Source of the DNA: UBA2821 sp902763335
GTDB taxonomy: Bacteria; Bacillota; Clostridia; Lachnospirales; Lachnospiraceae
Assembly (NCBI GenBank): GCA_052066835.1
Contig: JBQHRJ010000001.1
Direction: 5' to 3' (one strand)
Length of the DNA stretch: 64,000 nucleotides
Positions 34,460-42,806 of this stretch are shown here, piece after piece. The notes below the pieces were generated by a model. It worked only from the letters and a program-made list of their open reading frames with translations. It was not told where the DNA came from and did not search any database. The position numbers and the translations under genes were made by a program. Position 1 is the first letter of the stretch. The number at the start of each line of letters is the position of its first letter.

Positions 34460-35509
34460 ATGAAAAAATATCAGCATGGCGGAGACGTGTACTCAAATAA
34501 AACAGAATATGATTTTTCAGCAAATATTAACCCGCTCGGCATGCCGGAAAGCGTTAAAATAAAACTGAGAGAATCTATAGAGATATGTGAACATTATCCT
34601 GATACAGAGAGCAGGGAACTTATAAGAGAGATTGCCTTATTTGAGACAGGCGTAACCGGTAAAAAGGTATCAGAAGATATGATTGTATGCGGTAACGGTG
34701 CGGCAGATATTTTATACAGGACCATGGCATTGTTAAAACCGTCTAAAGTACTTCTTCCGGTGCCTTCATTTTCAGAGTATGAAAAGGCTGTTAAAGAAAT
34801 TGGCGGCGAGATAAAATATTATTACAGACGGATTGAAAATGATTACAGGGTGGATAAGCGTATTCTCGAATCCATAGAAGACGTGGACCTTGTGATAATG
34901 TGCAATCCTAACAATCCGACGGGAGATGTGACGGACGCAGAACTTATGGAACGGATAGTTGCAGAGTGCGAAAGATGTAGAGTGAAACTGATAGTGGATG
35001 AGTGTTTTATGGACTTTGCAGATGAGGGACTCAGATGCAGGAAGTTATATGACAGTGAAAATGTGATAATAATAAGAGCATTTACAAAAATCTGTGCAAT
35101 GCCGGGAATAAGAACAGGTTACAGCATAAGTAAAGATAAAGCATTTAACTTAAGACTGAGGCAGATTGGGCAGTGCTGGAGTGTGTCGGTTCCGGCACAG
35201 GTTGCAGGAGCAGAGGCAGCAAGGGTACTGAGAGAAAGTGATTATATAAAGGACACCCGTGAATTGATAAGAAAAGAAAGACATTATCTTGCAACAGAGT
35301 TAGAAAAACTGGGTATAAAAGTGTATCAGTCGGAGGCAAATTATCTTCTGTTTTACAGCGAGAGAGAATTGTGTGAAACACTATTGAAGAATGGGATAGC
35401 AATAAGAAACTGTGAAAATTATGAGGGATTGAAAAAGGGATATTACCGTATAGCAGTCAGAAAACATGAGGATAATAAAAGGTTTGTAAAGTATATGCAG
35501 GAAATATAG
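34460..35509 (+). CDS. cobD: CobD, L-threonine-O-3-phosphate decarboxylase (PLP enzyme)
   Basis: 349 residues, AAAGGCGGAAAG before ATG. The N-terminal HGGDVYSNKTEYDFSANINP is the hallmark distinguishing CobD from histidinol-phosphate aminotransferase. MCNPNNPTGDV, VDECFMDF and the Schiff-base Lys in RAFTKICAMPGIRTGY are present. It makes (R)-1-aminopropan-2-yl phosphate for CbiB. The zinc-finger extension found in some CobD proteins is absent. Confidence 0.92.
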   Translation: MKKYQHGGDVYSNKTEYDFSANINPLGMPESVKIKLRESIEICEHYPDTESRELIREIALFETGVTGKKVSEDMIVCGNGAADILYRTMALLKPSKVLLPVPSFSEYEKAVKEIGGEIKYYYRRIENDYRVDKRILESIEDVDLVIMCNPNNPTGDVTDAELMERIVAECERCRVKLIVDECFMDFADEGLRCRKLYDSENVIIIRAFTKICAMPGIRTGYSISKDKAFNLRLRQIGQCWSVSVPAQVAGAEAARVLRESDYIKDTRELIRKERHYLATELEKLGIKVYQSEANYLLFYSERELCETLLKNGIAIRNCENYEGLKKGYYRIAVRKHEDNKRFVKYMQEI

Positions 35510-35514
35510 CGTTC

Positions 35515-35545
35515 GCGATAAAATCGCTCAGAAAAGGAGATTAGT
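35515..35545 (+). promoter_or_regulatory. Short hairpin leader before cobQ, similar to those of addB and copA
   Basis: GCGAT-AAA-ATCGC (35515-35527) forms a 5-bp hairpin immediately followed by TCAGAAAAGGAGATTAGT and ATG. The block CGCTCAGAAA.GGAGA.TAGT matches the addB leader in nearly every base. It lies inside the cob run, between cobD and cobQ. Confidence 0.45.
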
Positions 35546-37072
35546 ATGGCTAAAGCAATAATGATACAGGGTACAATGTCAAATGCAGGGAAAAGTCTTA
35601 TTGCGGCAGCATTATGTCGTATATTTAAGCAGGATGGTTATAAAGTGGCACCATTTAAATCACAGAATATGGCGTTAAATTCATATATTACATCGGACGG
35701 ACTCGAGATGGGACGTGCACAGGTTATGCAGGCGGAGGCAGCAGGCACGGAACCGGATGTAAGGATGAATCCAATCCTTTTAAAGCCGACTACAGATGTG
35801 GGTTCGCAGGTGATAGTCAACGGAAAAGTAAAGGGAAATATGAGTGCGCGTGATTATTTTAAAAGTAAGAGTGAAATGATACCTGACATAATGGCTGCAT
35901 ATGAAAGTCTTTCATCAGAGTACGATATTATAGTGATAGAGGGGGCAGGAAGTCCGGTTGAACTGAATCTCAAGACAGATGACATTGTAAACATGGGAAT
36001 GGCAAAACTTGTAAATGCTCCTGTGCTGATAGTGGGAGACATCGACAGAGGCGGAGTATTTGCACAGCTTCTAGGTACATATTATCTTCTTGAGGATGAT
36101 GAGAAGGAGCTGGTAAAAGGTTTTTTGGTAAATAAATTTCGTGGTGATATAAGCTTATTTGATGACGGAATAAATATTTTAAAGGATAAGAGCGGGGTGG
36201 ATGTACTCGGAGTGGTTCCTTACATGAACGTGGATATAGAAGATGAGGACAGTTTGTCTGTAAAACTTGAAAATACACAAAAAAAAGCTGTGGATATCGT
36301 GGTTATAAGACTGCCAAAGCTGTCAAATTTTACAGATTTTGACGTATTTAACCAGTATGAAAATGTTTCAGTAAGATATGTGCAGACAGCGGAGCAACTT
36401 GACAGTCCTGATATGATAATCATTCCCGGAACAAAGAGTACGATTGATGACATGCTGTGGATGAGACAGAATGGGCTTGAGGCAGCAGTAAAGAAGAAAG
36501 TGGCTGAAGGTATTCCTGTATTTGGCGTATGCGGAGGATATCAGATACTTGGAATGAGTATATCTGATCCTGATATGGCAGAAAATGGAGGAACTATACG
36601 GGGAATGGAACTGTTACCGGTGGATACGGTGTTTGGCAGTGAAAAGAAACGTACAAGGGTGGACGGAGTATTTAAGAGTGTGCCGGGGGTATTTGCAGGA
36701 CTTACGGGGAAAAAGTTTGGTGGATATGAGATACACATGGGCAGTAGCGTAATCTGTGAAAATAATCCGGGAGACCATCTTGCAGTTTTAAACCGTGAAG
36801 GAGAAAAGAGCGGGTGCGAAAGTTATCCGGACGGTGTGGCAGTGGGGAATGTGTATGGAAGTTATGTTCATGGAATATTTGATGAGGGGGAAGTGTCAGA
36901 TATTATAGTAGAGGCACTGTGTAAAATAAAGGGAATCGAAAATAATGAGAAGAAGATTGGCAGACATGAATATAAGGAAATGCAGTATGATAAAATGGCT
37001 GATATAGTAAGGGAAAACATAGATGTTAAAAGGCTGTATGAAATAATGGGACTACATTCTGAAGGAGAATAA
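35546..37072 (+). CDS. cobQ: CobQ/CbiP, adenosylcobyric acid synthase
   Basis: 508 residues. The N-terminal synthase domain has IMIQGTMSNAGKSLIAAALC, VAPFKSQNMALNSY and GADIVVEGAG-type IVIEGAGSPVELNL. The C-terminal glutaminase-like domain has FGVCGGYQILGM (Cys nucleophile) and a final YVHGIFDE His. It amidates side chains b, d, e and g using glutamine. The gene follows the repeated hairpin leader and ends three bases before the permease gene. Confidence 0.96.
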   Translation: MAKAIMIQGTMSNAGKSLIAAALCRIFKQDGYKVAPFKSQNMALNSYITSDGLEMGRAQVMQAEAAGTEPDVRMNPILLKPTTDVGSQVIVNGKVKGNMSARDYFKSKSEMIPDIMAAYESLSSEYDIIVIEGAGSPVELNLKTDDIVNMGMAKLVNAPVLIVGDIDRGGVFAQLLGTYYLLEDDEKELVKGFLVNKFRGDISLFDDGINILKDKSGVDVLGVVPYMNVDIEDEDSLSVKLENTQKKAVDIVVIRLPKLSNFTDFDVFNQYENVSVRYVQTAEQLDSPDMIIIPGTKSTIDDMLWMRQNGLEAAVKKKVAEGIPVFGVCGGYQILGMSISDPDMAENGGTIRGMELLPVDTVFGSEKKRTRVDGVFKSVPGVFAGLTGKKFGGYEIHMGSSVICENNPGDHLAVLNREGEKSGCESYPDGVAVGNVYGSYVHGIFDEGEVSDIIVEALCKIKGIENNEKKIGRHEYKEMQYDKMADIVRENIDVKRLYEIMGLHSEGE

Positions 37073-37075
37073 AAC

Positions 37076-38188
37076 ATGTTAGAAAAATGTATTGGATTTG
37101 TAAAAAAAGAACCGGTTTTGTCTGTTTCAGTTATCCTTGCTGCGATTTCGTCATTTATAATCCTGCCATCGGAAAAATACATGAGATATCCTGATTACAG
37201 GGTGCTCTCACTTTTATTTTGTCTTATGTTAGTGGTAGCGGGACTCAAAGATGCAGGAGTGTTTGAATACATGGCACAGGCACTTTTGCAAAAAGTAGAT
37301 TCTTTAAGAAAACTGGTTGTACTTTTAGTGTTTTTATGTTTTTTTACATCTATGTTTATAACAAACGATGTTGCACTTCTGACATTTGTTCCGTTCACTA
37401 TTATGTTATTTGAGATGGGAGGATTTCAAAAATACATAATAAGAACAATTGTGCTACAGACAATAGCAGCAAACCTGGGAAGCATGTCAACACCGGTTGG
37501 TAATCCGCAAAATATTTATTTGTATTCTCATTTTCATATGAGTAGTGCAGAATTTTTTAAATATATGATGCCATTATCGGTAGCCTCGGCATTGTTGTTA
37601 ATAGTCTGCACGATGACAGTTCCTAAGACGGCTGTAAAAAGTTCAGGAGAAAAAACGGAGAAAATAGAGAAAAAAAGTATATGCATGGTATATATGGGAC
37701 TTTTTGCGATATGTATATTATGTGTTTTAAGAATGATTTCATTTGAATGGATGCTGCTGATAACAGTTGTAATTGTTTTAATAACCGACAGAAAAAGGTT
37801 AGCAGAGGCAGATTATAAATTACTGTTTACATTTTTATTCTTTTTTATCTTTATAGGTAATTTAAAAAATATGGAGAGTATAAGAGAAGCGCTTATGAAA
37901 ATAATAGATGGTCATGAATTGATACTTGGAATAGGTTTCAGTCAGATTATAAGCAATGTGCCGGCGGCAATACTTATGTCCGGATTTACACACGATGCCG
38001 TATCATTGCTTCAGGGTGTGAATATAGGAGGACTGGGTACACTTATTGCATCACTTGCAAGTGTTATTTCATATCAGTTATATGCAAAAACGGATGGTAA
38101 AAACAGAGGAAGATATATGTTGGAATTTTCATTATATAATCTGTTGTTTCTAAGTGTATTAATATTAATAACTTTGATTTTGTACTAA
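37076..38188 (+). CDS. SLC13/ArsB-type anion permease at the end of the cobalamin run
   Basis: 370 residues with about ten hydrophobic helices, GAAGGAG upstream. The paired re-entrant signatures of the ArsB/CitM/SLC13 superfamily are seen: FITNDVALLTFVPFTIM with ANLGSMSTPVGNPQNIYLY in the first half, and SQIISNVPAAILMSGF in the second. It is shorter than most members (~430). These carriers export arsenite or import di- and tricarboxylates or sulphate. Position three bases after cobQ suggests a link to cobalamin metabolism, but the substrate is not evident. No terminator follows before the riboswitch promoter. Confidence 0.82.
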   Translation: MLEKCIGFVKKEPVLSVSVILAAISSFIILPSEKYMRYPDYRVLSLLFCLMLVVAGLKDAGVFEYMAQALLQKVDSLRKLVVLLVFLCFFTSMFITNDVALLTFVPFTIMLFEMGGFQKYIIRTIVLQTIAANLGSMSTPVGNPQNIYLYSHFHMSSAEFFKYMMPLSVASALLLIVCTMTVPKTAVKSSGEKTEKIEKKSICMVYMGLFAICILCVLRMISFEWMLLITVVIVLITDRKRLAEADYKLLFTFLFFFIFIGNLKNMESIREALMKIIDGHELILGIGFSQIISNVPAAILMSGFTHDAVSLLQGVNIGGLGTLIASLASVISYQLYAKTDGKNRGRYMLEFSLYNLLFLSVLILITLILY

Positions 38189-38206
38189 AGATGTGAAAAA
38201 TTAAAC

Positions 38207-38235
38207 TTGTCAATTCAAAAATTATGTACTATAAT
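38207..38235 (+). promoter_or_regulatory. Promoter of the riboswitch-controlled corrinoid operon
   Basis: TTGTCA at 38207 and a perfect TATAAT at 38230, 17-base spacing. The riboswitch P1 stem begins 18 bases downstream. Confidence 0.75.
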
Positions 38236-38253
38236 AAGCCACAATCGAATAAA

Positions 38254-38439
38254 AGTATGCGGTGCCGCTATTTTTTATAGATAATAAGTAGAGGTTAAAA
38301 GGGAAACAGGTGAAAATCCTGTACGAACCCGTCACTGTAAGCAGGGAGTCTTAGACAATGTGTATGACACAGTCACTGAATAAAATCGGGAAGACAGTCT
38401 GGGATGATGATATGTAAGTCAGGAAACCTGCCGTATGCT
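38254..38439 (+). ncRNA. Cobalamin riboswitch (aptamer)
   Basis: The core GGGAAACAGGTGAAAATCC, then CCCGTCACTGTAAGC, and the B12 box AAGTCAGGAAACCTGCC (38416-38432) match the conserved cobalamin aptamer. P1 arms AGTATGCGG (38254-38262) and CCGTATGCT (38431-38439) pair over nine positions with two G-T wobbles. It should bind a cobalamin form and turn off the downstream CbiK/importer operon, through the terminator at 38535. Confidence 0.95.
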
Positions 38440-38534
38440 GGTACAGGATAGATATCCGGATCACGAGGAAACTGGTCGTACCTATGGAACAGCTTTAACA
38501 TCTGCTGTAAAAGTTAAAAGCATACCATTTGCCT

Positions 38535-38561
38535 CGTCAGTATATATACTGACGTTTTTTT
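38535..38561 (+). terminator. Riboswitch expression-platform terminator
   Basis: CGTCAGTATATATACTGACG is a perfect palindromic stem followed by seven T residues. It lies between the aptamer and the cbiK start, as expected for premature termination control. GTACCC...GGGTAC further down (38590-38627) could form another hairpin before the strong ribosome site ATAGGAGG. Confidence 0.88.
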
Positions 38562-38650
38562 GTTGTATAAGACTGGAAAAAAACTATACTGTACCCATAT
38601 CGGTTAGAGTCAAATAAAAAAGGGTACATCCCTATAGGAGGAAAAACACA

Positions 38651-39676
38651 ATGAGAAACAAGAAAATGGCGTTACTTTTAACTACAGCATGCCTGTCTAT
38701 GGCATTACTTGCAGGATGCGGAGACAAGAAGACAGACACAAAGGAAAAGAAGACAACAGAGGAGACTTCAGTAAATGTTGAGACTGATGAAGCAGAAACA
38801 GATACAGAAGAGGACGCTGACGAAGAAAATTATGATACAGGAGATGCTTCATTGGATAATGTTAGAAATCAGGATGAAATAGGTGATAATGAACTTTTAG
38901 TTGTAAGCTTCGGAACAAGCTATAATGACAGCAGAAGACTTACAATCGGTGCAATCGAAGACAAGATTGAGAAGTCATTTCCGGATTACTCTGTAAGAAG
39001 AGGATTCACAAGTCAGATAATCATCGACCATGTAAATAAAAGAGATAATGTAAAGATTGATAATGTAGGCGAGGCACTTGACAGAGCAGTTGCAAACGGA
39101 GTTAAGAATCTTGTTATTCAGCCTACACACCTTATGAACGGTCTTGAGTACACAGACCTTGTAAATGAAGTTGCAGAATATTCAGATTCATTTGATAAAG
39201 TATCTGTAGGAGAGCCGCTTCTTACAACAGATGATGATTTCAATAAGGTTATAAAAGCCATCACAGATGCAACTAAAGAATATGATGACGGTGAGACAGC
39301 TATATGCTTCATGGGACATGGTACAGAAGCTGATTCAAACAGCGTATATGCAAAGATGCAGACAATGCTTACAGATGCAGGATATGCTAACTACTATGTA
39401 GGTACAGTTGAGGCAACACCTTCACTTGATGATGTATTAGAAAAAGTAAAAGCAAACAGTGCATACAAAAAAGTTGTTCTTGAGCCGCTTATGACAGTAG
39501 CAGGTGATCATGCAAACAACGATATGGCAGGAGACGAAGACGGAAGCTGGAAGAAGACATTTGAAGATGCAGGTTATGAAGTAAACTGTGTTGTAAAGGG
39601 TCTTGGTGAAATGGAAGGTATTCAGGACATCTTTGTTGAGCATGCTAAGGCAGCAGTAGAAAATCTTTCAAAATAA
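38651..39676 (+). CDS. cbiK: CbiK-type cobaltochelatase as a surface lipoprotein
   Basis: 341 residues with TATAGGAGG upstream. The N-terminus is a lipoprotein signal with lipobox LLAGC, then a ~50-residue acidic Thr/Glu/Asp spacer. From ~residue 80 the chelatase domain begins with LLVVSFGTSYNDSRRLTIGAIE. The metal-binding His residues lie in ICFMGHGTEADSNSVY and EPLMTVAGDHANNDMAGDE, both diagnostic for CbiK. CbiK inserts cobalt into sirohydrochlorin in the cytosol; an exported form is known in Desulfovibrio (CbiKP). Here it is anchored outside, next to an importer, which suggests extracellular metal or tetrapyrrole handling. It is the first gene after the riboswitch. Confidence 0.9.
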   Translation: MRNKKMALLLTTACLSMALLAGCGDKKTDTKEKKTTEETSVNVETDEAETDTEEDADEENYDTGDASLDNVRNQDEIGDNELLVVSFGTSYNDSRRLTIGAIEDKIEKSFPDYSVRRGFTSQIIIDHVNKRDNVKIDNVGEALDRAVANGVKNLVIQPTHLMNGLEYTDLVNEVAEYSDSFDKVSVGEPLLTTDDDFNKVIKAITDATKEYDDGETAICFMGHGTEADSNSVYAKMQTMLTDAGYANYYVGTVEATPSLDDVLEKVKANSAYKKVVLEPLMTVAGDHANNDMAGDEDGSWKKTFEDAGYEVNCVVKGLGEMEGIQDIFVEHAKAAVENLSK

Positions 39677-39700
39677 AAATAGGACAGAGGCTAAAAAGTT

Positions 39701-40606
39701 ATGAGAAAAAGCAGTATTTTATTAGTGACGGCAGCAGTTACCATATCGGTAATGGCGGCAGGATGCACATCAAAAAATGACAACAAAAAGGAAACTTCAA
39801 AAAGTACGGAAGTTCAGACAGAAGAAGGAAAAGTAGCATCAGGAACAGAGACTGTTGAGGCAGTGGATGTTGTGGAAGACGGCATGAAACCTGTATATGG
39901 TGACTCTGTTAAAGATGGAGAATATGATGTTACCGTGGATTCAAGCTCATCAATGTTTAAGATAACAGCCTGCAAACTTACCGTAAAGGAAGGCAAAATG
40001 ACAGCGGTTATGACAATGAGCGGTACAGGCTACGGAAAACTTTATATGGGAACAGCCGAGGATGCTGCAAACGCTACTGAGGATGAATTTATTCCATATG
40101 TGGAAAACGAAAATGGTGAGTATACATTTGAAGTTCCTGTAGATGCACTTGATGAGGGCATTGACTGTGCAGCCTTCAGCAAGAAAAAGGAAAAATGGTA
40201 TGACAGAGTACTGTTATTCCGTGTTGATTCACTTCCGACAGATGCACTTGCAGACGGAATGGTAAAGAACGTACAGGATTTAGGCATAGAAGACGGAACA
40301 TATACTGTGGACGTAACTTTGGCAGGAGGCTCAGGAAAAGCAAGTGTTGAATCACCGGCAAAACTTGAAGTAAAAGACGGTACTGCTTACGCTACTATAG
40401 TATTCAGCAGTTCACATTATGATTATATGCTGGTTGATGATGAGAAGTATCTTACGGTAAATACGGAAGGCAATTCTACATTTGAGATACCGGTGGCAGG
40501 ATTTGATTACAGGATGCCGGTGGTTGCCGACACAACAGCCATGAGTACACCTCATGAGATAGAATATACATTATCATTTGACTCAGCTTCATTGAAAGCA
40601 GAGTAA
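39701..40606 (+). CDS. Lipoprotein with two tandem NEAT-like beta domains
   Basis: 301 residues, ACAGAGGCTAAAAAGTT before ATG. The lipobox is MAAGC, then a Lys/Thr/Glu spacer. Two repeats of ~110 residues follow: KDGEYDVTVDSSSSMFKITACKLTVKEGKM type (around 73-165) and EDGTYTVDVTLAGGSGKASVESPAKLEV type (around 195-290), each ending with an E(I/V)PV strand. The layout resembles haem-binding NEAT modules, which also begin DGxYxV, but the similarity is weak and no axial Tyr motif is certain. In this operon it is likely a corrinoid, haem or cobalt-tetrapyrrole receptor handing cargo to the ABC importer. The function is inferred. Confidence 0.65.
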   Translation: MRKSSILLVTAAVTISVMAAGCTSKNDNKKETSKSTEVQTEEGKVASGTETVEAVDVVEDGMKPVYGDSVKDGEYDVTVDSSSSMFKITACKLTVKEGKMTAVMTMSGTGYGKLYMGTAEDAANATEDEFIPYVENENGEYTFEVPVDALDEGIDCAAFSKKKEKWYDRVLLFRVDSLPTDALADGMVKNVQDLGIEDGTYTVDVTLAGGSGKASVESPAKLEVKDGTAYATIVFSSSHYDYMLVDDEKYLTVNTEGNSTFEIPVAGFDYRMPVVADTTAMSTPHEIEYTLSFDSASLKAE

Positions 40607-40628
40607 ATAATGTATGATGGAGAGAGTA

Positions 40629-41777
40629 ATGAAAAGAAAACTTTTTTTAATGATAATATTGGGGATGATGACAATTCTCTGTGCATGTTCTGCACAGAGA
40701 GTTTCTACATCAGGGGATAAAAATATATCAGGACTTGAATATGAAGGCAGCATGAAATTAAAATATGCACAGCATTTTGCAGTGGATTATTATAAAGGCG
40801 GTTATGCACTCATAAGTATAAAAGACGGCGACAGATTCTTAGTAATACCGGAGGATAAAGATGTACCTGAAAATATGGACAGTGATATAAAGATTATAAA
40901 AAGGCCGCTTAAAAATGTATATATGGTCTCTACGTCAGCGATGGACCTTGTATGTGCAATAGATGAAGAAAAAAATATAAGACTTTCGGGAACTAAGGAA
41001 AAAGACTGGTATGTGGATAAGGCAAAAGAGGCAATGAAGTCGGGTAATATGTTATATGCAGGAAAGTACAGTGCACCTGATTATGAGCTTATTTTGTCGG
41101 AAAAATGTGAACTGGCGGTAGAGAATACAATGATATATCATTCGCCGGAAGTTATAGATAAACTTGAGAATACAGGTGTGCCGGTATTGGTGGAGAAGTC
41201 AAGCTATGAAAGTCATCCCCTTGGCAGAATGGAATGGATAAAAATGTATGGTGTGCTGTTTGGAAAAGAGGATGAAGCCGAAAAATATTTTGATGAAAAA
41301 ACAAAAGAAGCTGACAAGATTATAGAAAATGTTGAAAAGGAACAAAATGACAATAGGAAAACAGTAGCATTTTTTTATATTACGTCAAATGGAGCAGTCA
41401 GTGTAAGAAAATCCGGAGATTATGTGTCAAAGATGATAGAGCTTGCAGGCGGTGAGTATGTATTTAAAAATCTGACTGATGAAAATGCACTATCAACCAT
41501 GAATATACAGATGGAAGAATTTTATGCAACTGCAAAGGATGCTGACTATCTTATATATAACAGTGCCATAGACGGAGAACTGTATACGATGGATGAACTT
41601 ATTGAAAAGAGCAGCATGTTAAAAGACTTTAAGGCAGTAAAAAATGGAGATGTGTGGTGTACCGGAAAAAATATGTTTCAGGAAACCACGGGAATAGCCG
41701 ATATGATAGTAGATATAAACAGTATAGTAAATGGTGCAGACGGAGATTTAGAGTATATACACAAACTGACAGAATAG
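40629..41777 (+). CDS. Substrate-binding lipoprotein of a BtuF/FepB-type ABC importer
   Basis: The start is ATG 40629, behind GGAGAG; ATGs at 40614 and 40617 are upstream of that site. 382 residues with a signal ending ILCACS. The periplasmic-binding fold type III (long connecting helix) shows in AVDYYKGGYALISIKDGDRFLVIP, TSAMDLVCAI, the PEVIDKLENTGVPVLVEKSSYESHPLGRMEWIKMYGVLFGKEDEA region and IADMIVDINSIVNG. It is a TroA-superfamily binding protein, typical for siderophores, haem and cobalamin. Cotranscribed with the FecCD permease and ATPase that follow. Confidence 0.85.
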   Translation: MKRKLFLMIILGMMTILCACSAQRVSTSGDKNISGLEYEGSMKLKYAQHFAVDYYKGGYALISIKDGDRFLVIPEDKDVPENMDSDIKIIKRPLKNVYMVSTSAMDLVCAIDEEKNIRLSGTKEKDWYVDKAKEAMKSGNMLYAGKYSAPDYELILSEKCELAVENTMIYHSPEVIDKLENTGVPVLVEKSSYESHPLGRMEWIKMYGVLFGKEDEAEKYFDEKTKEADKIIENVEKEQNDNRKTVAFFYITSNGAVSVRKSGDYVSKMIELAGGEYVFKNLTDENALSTMNIQMEEFYATAKDADYLIYNSAIDGELYTMDELIEKSSMLKDFKAVKNGDVWCTGKNMFQETTGIADMIVDINSIVNGADGDLEYIHKLTE

Positions 41778-41786
41778 GAAAATCTG

Positions 41787-42806
41787 ATGAAAAGAGACAG
41801 AAGACTGCGATATGGCATAGCATTTACAGTGCTTGCCATATTGCTTATTATATTATTAACAGTAAATATAAAATATGGCAGTGTTGACATGACGGTTAAA
41901 GATATAATGGAAGTATTTGCCGGAAAAGGTGATATTACGGTTTCCAGAATTATTATGGATATAAGACTTCCGAGAGTTATGGCAGCATTGGTTTTAGGAG
42001 GAGCATTATCCGTATCGGGATATTTGCTCCAGACTTTTTTTGGGAATCCCATAGCGGGACCGTTTGTGCTTGGAATATCATCAGGTGCAAAGCTTACCGT
42101 ATCTGTTGCCATGATAGTATTTTTAGGACAGGGGATGGCTGTTAGTTCGGCAACACTTATAATATCAGCATTTGTCGGAGCAATGTTATCCATGGGATTT
42201 ATACTGCTGGTATCAGGCCGTGTAAAGAAAATGTCAATGCTTGTAATATGCGGAGTAATGATAGGATACATCTGTTCGGCAATTACGGATTTTATAGTGA
42301 CATTTGCAGATGATTCAAACATAGTAAATCTTCACAACTGGTCTATGGGAAGTTTTTCCGGAATAAGCTGGGAAAATGTTAAAACCATGTCAATAGTCAT
42401 ATTTATAACACTGGCGTGTACATTTATGATGTCAAAACCCATAAGTGCATACCAGTTAGGAGAAACTTATGCAAAAAATATGGGGGTAAACATAAAAAGA
42501 TTCCGTATTCTGCTTATTCTGTTATCCAGCATATTATCAGCGGTAGTTACGGCATTTGCCGGACCGATATCATTTGTTGGAATTGCAGTGCCACATCTTA
42601 TTAAGAGAATGTTTAAGACAGCGAAACCTATAATCATTATTCCGGCATGTTTTCTTGGCGGGGCAGCATTCTGTATGTTCTGCGACCTTATCGCAAGAAC
42701 CGTATTTGCACCGACGGAAATGAGTATCAGTTCTATAACGGCAATATTTGGAGCACCTGTAGTCATAAAGATGATGGTAAATCGTCAGGAGGATAAAAAT
42801 GCGTGA
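41787..42806 (+). CDS. FecCD/BtuC-family ABC permease
   Basis: 339 residues with about nine to ten membrane helices. Family signatures are DIRLPRVMAALVLGGALSVSGYLLQTFFGNPIAGPFVLGISSGAKL, SMGSFSGISW and FAGPISFVGIAVPHLIKRMF (quoted in part). It forms a homodimeric channel for iron-complex or corrinoid import. The ATPase gene overlaps its end by eight bases. Confidence 0.92.
   Translation: MKRDRRLRYGIAFTVLAILLIILLTVNIKYGSVDMTVKDIMEVFAGKGDITVSRIIMDIRLPRVMAALVLGGALSVSGYLLQTFFGNPIAGPFVLGISSGAKLTVSVAMIVFLGQGMAVSSATLIISAFVGAMLSMGFILLVSGRVKKMSMLVICGVMIGYICSAITDFIVTFADDSNIVNLHNWSMGSFSGISWENVKTMSIVIFITLACTFMMSKPISAYQLGETYAKNMGVNIKRFRILLILLSSILSAVVTAFAGPISFVGIAVPHLIKRMFKTAKPIIIIPACFLGGAAFCMFCDLIARTVFAPTEMSISSITAIFGAPVVIKMMVNRQEDKNA

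Noticed and set aside
38435..38617. 60-codon frame after the riboswitch
   Set aside because: It lies across the expression platform and terminator, has no ribosome site and no conserved sequence.
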